A program made the position numbers and the translations under genes. DNA of 48,342 bases from Sulfobacillus sp. (GTDB lineage: Bacteria; Bacillota; Sulfobacillia; Sulfobacillales; Sulfobacillaceae). Numbering within the stretch: the first letter of the stretch is position 1; each line of letters opens with the position of its first letter. Location of the stretch: assembly GCA_027309085.1 (NCBI GenBank), contig DAIDDL010000016.1, forward strand, positions 1-48,342, written 5' to 3'. The notes beneath the pieces are model-generated. The model saw nothing but the letters and a program-made list of their open reading frames with translations, was not told the DNA's origin and searched no databases. Positions 25,933-34,263 of this stretch are shown here, piece after piece.

Positions 25933-26007
25933 GCGCCCGTAGTGAAGAGGATATCACGCAGGCCTCCGAAGCCTGAAGCAGGGGTTCAAGTCCCTTCGGG
26001 CGCACCA
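25933..26007 (+). tRNA. tRNA-Arg (anticodon CCG)
   Basis: The acceptor stem GCGCCCG (25933-25939) pairs with CGGGCGC ending at 26003. The discriminator A is at 26004 and the encoded CCA is at 26005-26007. The anticodon arm CAGGC-CTCCGAA-GCCTG places CCG at positions 34-36, giving Arg. The T-arm contains GGTTCAAGTC. It is followed at once by a terminator. It marks the border between core genes and the accessory island, and tRNA 3' ends are common integration sites. Confidence 0.95.
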
Positions 26008-26014
26008 AACCTTT

Positions 26015-26054
26015 AAAACCCGCCTCCCCCAAGGAATTGCGGGTTTTGTTTTTT
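26015..26054 (+). terminator. Rho-independent terminator after tRNA-Arg
   Basis: AAAACCCGC (26015-26023) pairs with GCGGGTTTT (26039-26047), followed by GTTTTTT. Confidence 0.9.
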
Positions 26055-26934
26055 GAAAAATACGCCCGCCATCCCCACTTTCATCCCCACCAACCAGCGA
26101 ACAGGAAAATATCGCCTGTGCGAGAGGCGCTTGGTGGAGAGGTGGAGGAGCCTTTCGGGAGGACCGATGGACATAAAATCCGATGATTATGGAGGCTTTG
26201 TCATAGTCGTTTTCTCCGATATTCGGTGAGGAGGGTCTCCAATTTGATTACGGCAGAACCGATAGTCTATGGATGGATTTGGCGCACTGACTCTTAATCG
26301 GCGGGTGCGCGGTTTGAGTGAATGTGCGCTCACCACATTTAAACTCACAGCCCGCAATGGATTGCGGATTTTTTGTTTTGCTCGGATCGTCCCCAAAAAT
26401 CGCTCCATCCACAAGAGCGTATGAACACAATGATGCGACATTCATTTTAGGGATATGGGCGATACGATCCAAAGGCAGCTCTGGGGCATAGAAAGATGCC
26501 ATGATGGCGAGAGCAATATCCACGGATGGCTTTTTAGTCTTCGAAGATCCATTTTGGTTTTGCCGATGTCGAACGAACCGAAAAGCCATTCCTTCGTTCA
26601 CACCTATCCACACGAATGGCTTAGCCAGGCACCCTTGTTAGCATCTCTCGATCCTGACGAAGAAGATGAGATCGGTTGCTGCCCCATGTGCCATGTATAA
26701 TATATGGAGAAGACCTTCCACAAGCTCAGCCCGTGCATTGAAGAGCTGGTTTTAGAAGTTCCTGAAGAATACCGACGTCTTGTCACGGTAACAAACCAAC
26801 AGGGACATGGAGACGATGCCCATAGCCTGCCGATGGATAATTGTGTCCTTGCACTAGAGCCAAAGTCCTTAAGTGGGGACAACCGAGTGGTATGTGAAGG
26901 CATTGGCAGCAAGTCAAAAAAACGCAGGGAGACT
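26055..26934. other. Decayed region between tRNA-Arg and the GNAT gene
   Basis: No recognisable gene is seen. A small hairpin CCGCAAT-GG-ATTGCGG (26351-26366) followed by a T-run is a likely terminator on the plus strand. The frame of the following GNAT gene stays open upstream to 26704 but that part (KLSPCIEELVLEVPEEY...) does not look like acetyltransferase. The same frame continues above a stop at 26698-26700 to 26455, suggesting fragments of an older gene. Confidence 0.35.
26351..26373 (+). terminator. Small hairpin with T-run
   Basis: CCGCAAT and ATTGCGG are separated by two bases and followed by ATTTTTTG, consistent with a weak intrinsic terminator. Confidence 0.5.
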
Positions 26935-27804
26935 TTGACGAAGCGCACGCCTGTGGTTATTGAATCTTACCGTAATGAAGATGAGGCACGGTGCTTGGGT
27001 TTCCTGAAACAAGTCTTTGGTGATGATAGCGTCTCGCAAACCTATTTTCGCTTTGGGGAGAGCCACACGTTTCTCGTCATCTTGGATGGTGTCTTAGTCG
27101 GCCTGGTGAGCGCGTGGCAGAACTCCATACACCCGTTTAGCCTGCGGAGTGGTATTGCCGTATTGCCATTGTACCGGCACCGGGGCATTGGAGAGATGTT
27201 GTGGGAACGCTTATGGCAGAATAGTGGTGCGGCGCTACCATTAATTACCTCACTGTGGGAGACTCAAAGCGAGGGCTATCATTTCGCACTCCAACACGGC
27301 TTTGCCGAAATTCGCCGAACATATACAACCGAGCTTCAGGTTGAAACGGTTGACGTGTCGGTGTTGGATTCTGTGTATGGCGGGATGTTCAAGAATGGAT
27401 ACCGCATCGTGTCATATGCCGACGCAGACGACGGTGAACGCACTAAGATGGCCGTCGTATTGCAACAAGTCTACAGAGCCACGCATACTGTCAATCCTCC
27501 AGCCGCTTTTTCACCCCTTGACTGGCGGGCGTTAGCATTTCCGGCCGATTTGCTTCACTGGGGGAGCTTTGCGGTCATGCATGGCGACGAATGCGTCGCC
27601 ATGGCTCTGTTGCACCACGGTACCCGAAACGGGTATGTTGAACGCGGTTGGCGTGGTGTGGCTGAGTCCCATCAGCATCTGGCCCGCGCCTTAATGGTTG
27701 TGACGGCCACACGACAAATCGCCGAGGCCGCTTCCCGGGGCATCCCGCACATCTCTTTGGAATGCGACTCGACAGATCCGTGGAGCGGTTATGTTCGGGA
27801 GACA

Positions 27805-27812
27805 TTTCCGTT
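27805..27812. repeat. Target-site duplication, left copy
   Basis: TTTCCGTT lies immediately outside the left inverted repeat and is repeated exactly at 29014-29021. Confidence 0.9.
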
Positions 27813-29013
27813 CATGCATCCTAAGATAAGTCAGGTTGGGGGTCCGAAGTAGAGGAAACCTGCTATAATTTAGATACAGTTGGATGCTTGGGGGCGTGGT
27901 GATGACCATTCTGGAGTGGGCCGATAAGTTTTCCACCGACGAAAAGTGCCGGGATTATCTTTTCCAACAGAGGTGGCCCGAGGGGTTTTTGTGCCCCAAA
28001 TGTCAGGGACAACACTACTGGACAGTTCAGCGGTCCGAACGGACCGCTCCCGTCTATGAATGTACCCAGTGTCACCATCAAACCTCGGTGACCGCCGGGA
28101 CGCTCTTTCATCGCACCAAAGTAGCTTTGCGGCTCTGGTTTATGGCGATCTTCATGGTGGGCGTCGATAAAGGGGGCAAGTTCGCTCTCGCCCTAAGCCG
28201 TGAATTAGGACTGCCCTATGTGACGGCCTGGCTGTTGCATCATAAAATTCAGCACGCCATGGCCGATCGCAACCGCCGCTATCAACTTGGAGGTTTATTG
28301 GAACTCGATGATGCGTAATTTGGCGGCATTAGCCACGGACTCGGGAAGCAAGGCCGGGGCACGGACCAAGATCCGGTCATCGTGGGCGTGAGTCTGAATG
28401 CGAAGAGCCATCCACGATATGTCTTTTTGGAAGCGGTTCCCGACCTCAAGAATGAGACCCGTCGTGCTCAACCGGCGTGTCGAGCCTTTGGGCGTCTGGC
28501 GCACGGATGGGGCGGCCGCCTATGCCGCCGCAGCCAAAACCCATCACGCCGATCATGAAGTGACCCTCAGTAACGATCCCGAGGCCGCACACGTATTCCG
28601 GTGGATCATTACCACCATCCGGAATGCTAAAGCCATGATTGATGGCACATTTCACGGGCGCGGACGCGCCCGTCGCCAACTCTATCTCGACGAGTTTGCG
28701 TACCGGTTCAATCGTCGCGGGTATGGCACCCTCATCGCCGACCGTCTCCTAATGGCGTGCCTCACGACCACTCCGCACCCCTACGGCACTTAACCCAGGC
28801 GAGGAGAGAGTCGATTTTAGCCGACAAATCTTCGGGATAAACTCAGGATGACACCGAGTGTCATCCCTTTAAGAAAAGTGGGCCAAAAAATCGCAGAATT
28901 GCCCACGGGGTTGATCGACCTGACAACTCAGCGAAAATCCCCACGATATTTTCGTGTGCCATTTTTATCCAGATAATGCTATCCCTACAACCTGACTTAT
29001 CTTGGGATGCATG
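27813..29013 (+). mobile_element. IS1595-family insertion sequence, complete ends, dead transposase
   Basis: A 26-bp terminal inverted repeat with one mismatch is present at 27813-27838 and 28988-29013, both reading inward from CATGCATCC. The element is flanked on both sides by the 8-bp direct repeat TTTCCGTT (27805-27812 and 29014-29021), the expected target duplication for this family. The total length is 1201 bp. The only gene inside is a transposase with a nonsense codon and a frameshift, so the copy cannot move without help. It sits inside the 3' part of a GNAT gene. Confidence 0.92.
27902..28793 (+). pseudogene. IS1595-family transposase, nonsense + frameshift
   Basis: The N-terminal part (27902-28318) has the family zinc ribbon (CPKC...CTQC) followed by TSVTAGTLFHRTKVALRLWF and ends in LLELDDA. 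The next codon, TAA at 28316-28318, should be TAT: FGGISHGLGKQGRGTDQDPVIV continues in frame, matching the usual LDDAYFGG of the DDE domain. That frame holds to about 28455 (HPRYVFLEAVPDLKNE). Homology then jumps to another frame (VVLNRRVEPLGVWRTDGAAAYA ... MIDGTFHGRGRARRQLYLDEFAYRFN) ending at 28793. One nonsense and one frameshift therefore separate the catalytic residues. A TATAAT at 27864-27869 lies upstream. Confidence 0.88.
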
Positions 29014-29021
29014 TTTCCGTT
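29014..29021. repeat. Target-site duplication, right copy
   Basis: This is an exact copy of TTTCCGTT immediately outside the right inverted repeat. Confidence 0.9.
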
Positions 29022-29381
29022 TCTTCCATCCCCAGCGTGGATTACGATGCGGCACGACAAGAGATGTCAGCTGTTTATATAACGCTTGAGGCCTGCTTGC
29101 GCTCGCACAAAAACCTCATGTCGTCCCCATTGGATCAAGTTCATAGTGTCTGCTTGGCTGACGAAATTGATACGCGTCCTGAACGGAATGTCCACGTAAT
29201 GATGGGGGGGCGTTCTGTCGAAGCTTGCCAAAGCAGACGTAGAGATTTTGCGCTATCAGTGGGCGTTAGTACATTAGCACATGCTTCCCGATCAGCCAAT
29301 TTTGAGCGATCATTTGTGCTTTGGGGAATGGCTTCGCTTCATACACAACGTGCTGCCTTTGCTCAGAATCAGTAGCTGTAG

Positions 29382-29657
29382 ACCATCATAAAATTCGCAT
29401 ACCCGCTTTATCCTCAAATAGGCCAATACCGACACGAACTCATAGAAGAAGTCGTAGGCACCTTCCCATTCAGCGGAGGGGCCCCTATTTCATTTGTGGG
29501 AAAGTCCGACCCTTTACGAATAACAATTGGGGATAGGTTATATTCCCGGTACACCAGATCACTTAAGACCACGATTACGTTCCACGAATGCAGGGTAGGT
29601 TGTGATACGATCGCTATCCGGGGCCTCCTTTCGGGCAATTTGTTAAGGTTATTTTAA
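29382..29657 (+). pseudogene. Open fragment of unknown protein
   Basis: Between a TAG and a TAA this frame is open for about 91 codons and reads like real protein (KFAYPLYPQIGQYRHELIEE, then GKSDPLRITIGDRLYSRY, then CDTIAIRGLLSGNL). It has no ATG/GTG/TTG start in a useful position, so it is probably the C-terminal remnant of a gene whose front was lost. I do not recognise the family. Confidence 0.35.
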
Positions 29658-30053
29658 TTCGACAAAACCTCGCGAGTTTTTTTGCGATCGACGTTCGCGT
29701 GGCGTCAATTTGTCCGAATCAACGGTTTCTCCATCCCCTGCGCCGCATGTGGATGATGTAGGAGTGATTCCTTTTTTGAGGTTCTCAAGACTGTGTCTCG
29801 CAATACTTAAACGACAACGGGAAATGTTATCAACCTTTTAGCCATGCAGTTTCTAGACACTTTGCCGAAGCCACGGCGATATAACTAAAGCTGTTTGGAA
29901 GGTCGAGGCGCTTTGCTGCAGTTTTTGCAAGGTTGTCGCGTCAAGTTGTCCAAACAGGTAAAACCAAAGAGACTTAGTATTTCTATGATTTATTCTGTAT
30001 CGCTGAAGGAAATCCTTAATAAATGTAGAATGTCAAGGTATGAGGATGGCGTA
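29658..30053 (+). promoter_or_regulatory. Upstream region of the BREX operon
   Basis: About 395 bases precede brxF. TTGAG-GTT-CTCAA near 29785 is a small inverted repeat, and the final 60 bases are A/T-rich (AGTATTTCTATGATTTATTC), as expected for a promoter. The frame of brxF remains open upstream to 29895, but that part lacks family similarity. No regulator gene is present next to the operon. Confidence 0.4.
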
Positions 30054-30539
30054 ATGTCGAAAGGCGGATTTATGGCGAAATCGGCGGATTTGGGTAGGGC
30101 AATGGACTTGATAGGCCAGATAAGATTACTGCCTCAAGCCATGGTGGTCATTGCGGGACCACATGGTAGTGGTAAAACGCGATTAGCCAAAGCTGTGGCA
30201 GAGAAGGACCTCGGTAGATATTTCAATTTGAGTCTGACAATGGCCAGTTACATGATGGCGGGTAACCTGGCTAACTGGACGGTCGATTTCGTAGTCAATC
30301 GCCTATCCCCTGTGGGGACTGAGAAACCATTGATTTTAGATAACATTGAGGCAGTTTTTCAACCGGAGCTCCAATTGAATCCATTAAGCTGGTTCTTGCA
30401 GATAGCTCGCACTGTGCCCTTGGTGGTGGTTTGGCCTGGGGGCGTGTTCCATGGAGAGTTCGTCTATTCGACGCCTAACCGACCGGATTATTATCATCAG
30501 CGAGACCTGTTGGTCGTTGTGCTCAACCTCGACGTATAA
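30054..30539 (+). CDS. brxF: BREX type 3 P-loop protein BrxF
   Basis: From ATG 30054 the product has 161 residues, the usual BrxF size of about 150; in-frame starts at 30030 and 29895 are alternatives. It has a Walker A GPHGSGKTRLAKAVAEKDLG near residue 35 and a Walker-B-like PLILDNIEAVF. The end is VVLNLDV. It is a small ATPase-like component unique to type 3 BREX, of unproven biochemical role. It is the first gene of the six-gene operon, 30 bp before brxC. A GAGGAT lies just before the start. Confidence 0.8.
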   Translation: MSKGGFMAKSADLGRAMDLIGQIRLLPQAMVVIAGPHGSGKTRLAKAVAEKDLGRYFNLSLTMASYMMAGNLANWTVDFVVNRLSPVGTEKPLILDNIEAVFQPELQLNPLSWFLQIARTVPLVVVWPGGVFHGEFVYSTPNRPDYYHQRDLLVVVLNLDV

Positions 30540-30569
30540 TAAGCATGACAAGCGAAGGAGTCATAAATC

Positions 30570-33500
30570 GTGAAATATGGAGACCTGATTCAATTTAAGC
30601 CAATTGCTTCAGTCATTAAAGTACAAGAAGCGGACCAACAGCAAAAGGCCATGGAATTAATTGATACCTATGTGATGTCTGACCGCATGGCGCGAGAAAT
30701 TCAAAACTACATCGTGCCGCATCTGCAGTTTGACAATATGCATGATAACCGCGGCCTACTCATTGTTGGGAACTATGGGACGGGCAAATCCCATTTAATG
30801 GCAGTGCTATCGGCTGTGGCTGAAAATGCTACGATGCGCGAGCGGTTGAACCATGCCGGTGCGGCCGATGCATTGACGCCGATTGCCGGCAAGTTTCATG
30901 TGGTGCGTATGGAGCTTGGCGGCACCCAAATTACCGTGCGGGATGCGGTATGTCGGGAAATTGAACATGGGCTAAAGGCATGGGGCATCGACTATCACTT
31001 CCCGGCGATTACGGAGATCACCAACAACAAAGAGAGCTTTCTCGAGATGATGGGGAGGTTCCATGATCTGTTTCCCGAACAAGGTCTCTTGGTGGTTATT
31101 GATGAGTTGTTGGACTTTCTTCGTACACGACACCAACAAGAACTCACCCTCGATTTGAATTTTTTGAGGGAACTGGGTGAATTGGCTACGGAAAGTCGGT
31201 TTCGTATTATGGCCGGTAGCCAGGAAGTGCTTTTCGGCAATGCCCAGTTTCAATTCGTGGCGGATTCGATGCAGAGGGTGGCTTCACGGTTTCAAGAAGT
31301 CCACATTATCAATGACGATGTCTCGTACGTTGTCGCGCACCGCATTCTGCACAAAACACCAGAACAAAAATCATGGATTCGGGGCTATTTAGAGCCTTTC
31401 AGCCCGCTGTTCGAGCCGATGGCCTTGCGCATGGACCAATACGTTGACCTGTTTCCAGTCAATCCAGACTTTTTCCGTACGTTTGAGAAAATTAACCTCG
31501 GCGAGAAACGGGAAATCTTAAGGACCGTTACCGACGAAATGCAGGACTTGCTCGGCCAGAACATCGCGAAAGATCGTTTGGAGCTCTTGTCCGTGGATCG
31601 GTATTGGGACTATCTTGCTCGAAATTCCGCGTTTAATTCCAATCCCAACTTTCAACAGTTGCGGCAGCGTGTGGAAACTGCCATAGACAAGATTCGGGCT
31701 GGTATGGCTCAATCCACCTATATTCCTATGGCCGTGCGCATCATAAAAGGGCTGGCAATTCACCGCTTAACAGTGGGCTTCGACGTACGTATTGGTCTTA
31801 CCCCCAAAGAATTGAAAGAATCCTTGGCGCTCTATGTTCCGGTTGCCATGCCGGACCCCGAATTTTTGGAAAAGACCATCGAATCCATTCTTCGGGACAT
31901 GACTCGCGTTTTGGGCCATCAACTGGTGATGGTGAATCTCGAGAATGGTCAATACTTTATCGATATGGGGGACTATGTAGACCTCGATGCCGTACTGCAG
32001 GAAAAGGCGGGAACGCTCGACGATGATAATCTGAACCAATACTACTTTGATGTGCTGGCCACCCTGCTGGAAAGAAAAGATCCCTACGTGCCAGGGAGCC
32101 GGATTTGGCGCTTGGACACGGCTTGGCTGTCTCATCATATCGAACGTCCTGGGTACCTGTTCTTCGGTACCCCGGCGGAACGTACGACAGCTCAGCCTCC
32201 CCGCGAATTCTATTGTTACGTGCTTCAGGCATTTTCGTCGCCTAAATATCAAGATGACTGTCGCGACGATGAGGTTTTCTTTCGCATGCATAAGATGGAT
32301 GAAGAATTCGCCGACATGATTCGTTACTACGCAGCGGCGCGGGAATTAATGGCCAGTTATGCGAAGTCCAGTGCTGCGCGAAGTCACTTCGAGGACATCG
32401 CAGCACGTACCCTCAAAGGGCTCTCGCAGTGGCTCCAAGAAAACTTTCGCACTAAGTTTCAGGTCATTTATCAAGGACAGCCCGCTTCCATCCGGACAGG
32501 TCATCTGCCGAATGACGCGACCTTGTTGGAGGTGATTTCCGCGGTGCTCGCACAATGTCTTGAAGAATCATTTGAACGGCAGCTTCCGGAATATCCCGTC
32601 TTTCAAGGGTTTCAGAATCCCGTGACTCGTACCAATATGCGGGAGTATGTGCAGCATGCCTTGAACCGGATTGCTGGCACGTCTTCATCTAGTAGTGGAA
32701 CCCGGGTGCTTGATGCTCTGGAACTGATGGAAAATGATAAGATGCGACCGCGCCGGTCGCCCTATGCACAGTGGCTACTCGGGTTAATGGAGGAGGCTCC
32801 AGCTCCTCATCATGTGGTCAATCGAAAAGACATTCTGGAAATACAGCAGACACGAGGCGGGGTCGAAGATATCGCCTATACCCGCGAGTTTCATCTGGAG
32901 CCCGCACTACTCATGGTGATTTTCTCCGCCCTCATTTGGAGTGGCGATGTGGTAGTGACGGTAGGCAAAGAAAAGTATGGCCCCGAACGCCTGGGAGACT
33001 TCAGTAAACTTACGGGCGGACAGTTGATGCACTTTAGTCATGTGGAGAAGCCCAAGGGGGTAGCGAGAAGCAGCATTCGAGCGCTCTTTGAGTTCTTTGA
33101 TATGCCGGCTGCTTATGTAAATGATGAGAGCAAATGGGAGGACGTGCTTCCCACACTGCAAGGCAAAGTCGGTGATGCGATCAATGCGACCATTGCCCTG
33201 CAGCAATTCTGCAGGCAAGACATGGGATTTTTTGGTCAACCATTGCTGACTGAGGAGAGCCGGAAGGAATGGCTGAAACGCATTGAAGACGTCAAAGCGT
33301 TTCTCGAGCAGGTCCAAAATTACAACACTGTGGGCAAGCTCCGAGCTTTTAACCAGGATGCGGATGAGGTGAATGCGCGCTCAGACGACTACCGCGTGAT
33401 CGCGCGCGAACTCGGTACGTTGAAGTCTGCTTATGAAACGTTGAGTCCGTTAGTCAGCTATCTGGAGACGGCAGCGCAAGTTATTCCGGCCGAGAGCCCG

Positions 33501-34247
33501 TGGCTTCAACAGTTGTCCCAGATACAGAAAGGGTTTATTGATCGAGTGGCCACTGAGGCGCCAACTGTCATAAAGGCCCAGTTGGAAGCACTGCGCACGT
33601 CCTATGGCCAAACATACCGCGCTTTGCACCAACGCTACCGATTGAACAAAGCCGAGGACGACCGGCGTGGAAAGCTCACGCAAAGTGCGGAATGGCAGGC
33701 GCTAGATACCCTGAGTACCGTGGGGATATGGCTTGACGGAAAAGGGTTCCATGAACTCCGTAGTGCGCTCGTGGACTTGAAGGTGTGTACACGCCTGACG
33801 GAGGCAGATCTCAAAAGTCAGCCAGAGTGTCCTCATTGTCATTTTAAGCCGTTGATAGAAGGACATGTAAATAAGGATCTGGACTGGTTCGAATCTCAAG
33901 TGGCCACGATCTCCAGCACATGGGCGCAGCGCTTGGAAGACGCGTTGTCAGACCCGGGCGTGACCGAGACCTTGCGCTTGTTTGATGGGGAAAACTGCGA
34001 GGCGATTCAGTCTTTAGCCGCCACCGGGAAGCTGCCGTTGCCGCTGCCACGAGGGTTTGCCGATGATTTGAAGATTGTGCTCCAGGGGATTCAGGCGACG
34101 GAAATTAGTGTTATGCATCTGCTCAAGCGATTGGGCGACGGAATTCCATTGAAGCCCGATGAGGCAAGGGCCCGTCTTGAGGAGATTCTTGAGGAATATC
34201 TGGTGGGCCATGATCCCAATCGCGTACGCATTATTTTTAGGAGCTAA
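30570..34247 (+). CDS. brxC: BREX ATPase BrxC/PglY
   Basis: The 1225-residue protein starts at GTG 30570 with AAGGAG upstream. An N-terminal AAA+ ATPase has Walker A GNYGTGKSHLM near residues 67-77 and Walker B LLVVIDELLDFL near residues 172-183, followed by an LRELGELATESRFRIMAGSQ sensor region. A long helical middle and a zinc-knuckle-like CPHCHFKP near residue 1087 complete the BrxC/PglY (DUF6079-type) layout. In BREX systems it is the largest subunit, an ATPase required for blocking phage DNA replication and for host methylation. It is followed 17 bp later by pglX. Confidence 0.88.
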   Translation: MKYGDLIQFKPIASVIKVQEADQQQKAMELIDTYVMSDRMAREIQNYIVPHLQFDNMHDNRGLLIVGNYGTGKSHLMAVLSAVAENATMRERLNHAGAADALTPIAGKFHVVRMELGGTQITVRDAVCREIEHGLKAWGIDYHFPAITEITNNKESFLEMMGRFHDLFPEQGLLVVIDELLDFLRTRHQQELTLDLNFLRELGELATESRFRIMAGSQEVLFGNAQFQFVADSMQRVASRFQEVHIINDDVSYVVAHRILHKTPEQKSWIRGYLEPFSPLFEPMALRMDQYVDLFPVNPDFFRTFEKINLGEKREILRTVTDEMQDLLGQNIAKDRLELLSVDRYWDYLARNSAFNSNPNFQQLRQRVETAIDKIRAGMAQSTYIPMAVRIIKGLAIHRLTVGFDVRIGLTPKELKESLALYVPVAMPDPEFLEKTIESILRDMTRVLGHQLVMVNLENGQYFIDMGDYVDLDAVLQEKAGTLDDDNLNQYYFDVLATLLERKDPYVPGSRIWRLDTAWLSHHIERPGYLFFGTPAERTTAQPPREFYCYVLQAFSSPKYQDDCRDDEVFFRMHKMDEEFADMIRYYAAARELMASYAKSSAARSHFEDIAARTLKGLSQWLQENFRTKFQVIYQGQPASIRTGHLPNDATLLEVISAVLAQCLEESFERQLPEYPVFQGFQNPVTRTNMREYVQHALNRIAGTSSSSSGTRVLDALELMENDKMRPRRSPYAQWLLGLMEEAPAPHHVVNRKDILEIQQTRGGVEDIAYTREFHLEPALLMVIFSALIWSGDVVVTVGKEKYGPERLGDFSKLTGGQLMHFSHVEKPKGVARSSIRALFEFFDMPAAYVNDESKWEDVLPTLQGKVGDAINATIALQQFCRQDMGFFGQPLLTEESRKEWLKRIEDVKAFLEQVQNYNTVGKLRAFNQDADEVNARSDDYRVIARELGTLKSAYETLSPLVSYLETAAQVIPAESPWLQQLSQIQKGFIDRVATEAPTVIKAQLEALRTSYGQTYRALHQRYRLNKAEDDRRGKLTQSAEWQALDTLSTVGIWLDGKGFHELRSALVDLKVCTRLTEADLKSQPECPHCHFKPLIEGHVNKDLDWFESQVATISSTWAQRLEDALSDPGVTETLRLFDGENCEAIQSLAATGKLPLPLPRGFADDLKIVLQGIQATEISVMHLLKRLGDGIPLKPDEARARLEEILEEYLVGHDPNRVRIIFRS

Positions 34248-34263
34248 ATAAGAGGAGGTTCCC

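Larger units (their letters stand above)
26935..29082 (+). pseudogene. Tandem GNAT acetyltransferase gene interrupted by IS1595-type element
   Basis: The frame encodes two GNAT-like halves. The first carries FLVILDGVLVGLVSAW and VLPLYRHRGIGEMLWERLW (acetyl-CoA loop). The second resembles a degenerate GNAT fold ending in QIAEAASRGIPHISLECDSTD. TTG 26935 after GCAGGGAG is a likely start; ATG 26704 would add a non-homologous 77 residues. As it stands the frame reads through the insertion edge and stops at 27852. Removing the element (27813-29013) and one target copy joins ...VRETFPF to LPSPAWITMRHDKRCQLFI and a stop at 29080-29082, so the original protein was longer by a different tail. The substrate is unknown. 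The truncated product keeps most of both domains and might still work. Confidence 0.75.

Noticed and set aside
25775-26032. Minus-strand frame of 85 codons over the tRNA
   Set aside because: Its RPKGLEPLLQASEA stretch is just the antisense reading of the tRNA-Arg gene.
29895-30053. Upstream extension of brxF (53 extra residues)
   Set aside because: It has no family similarity or clear ribosome site; the start at 30054 gives the usual protein length.
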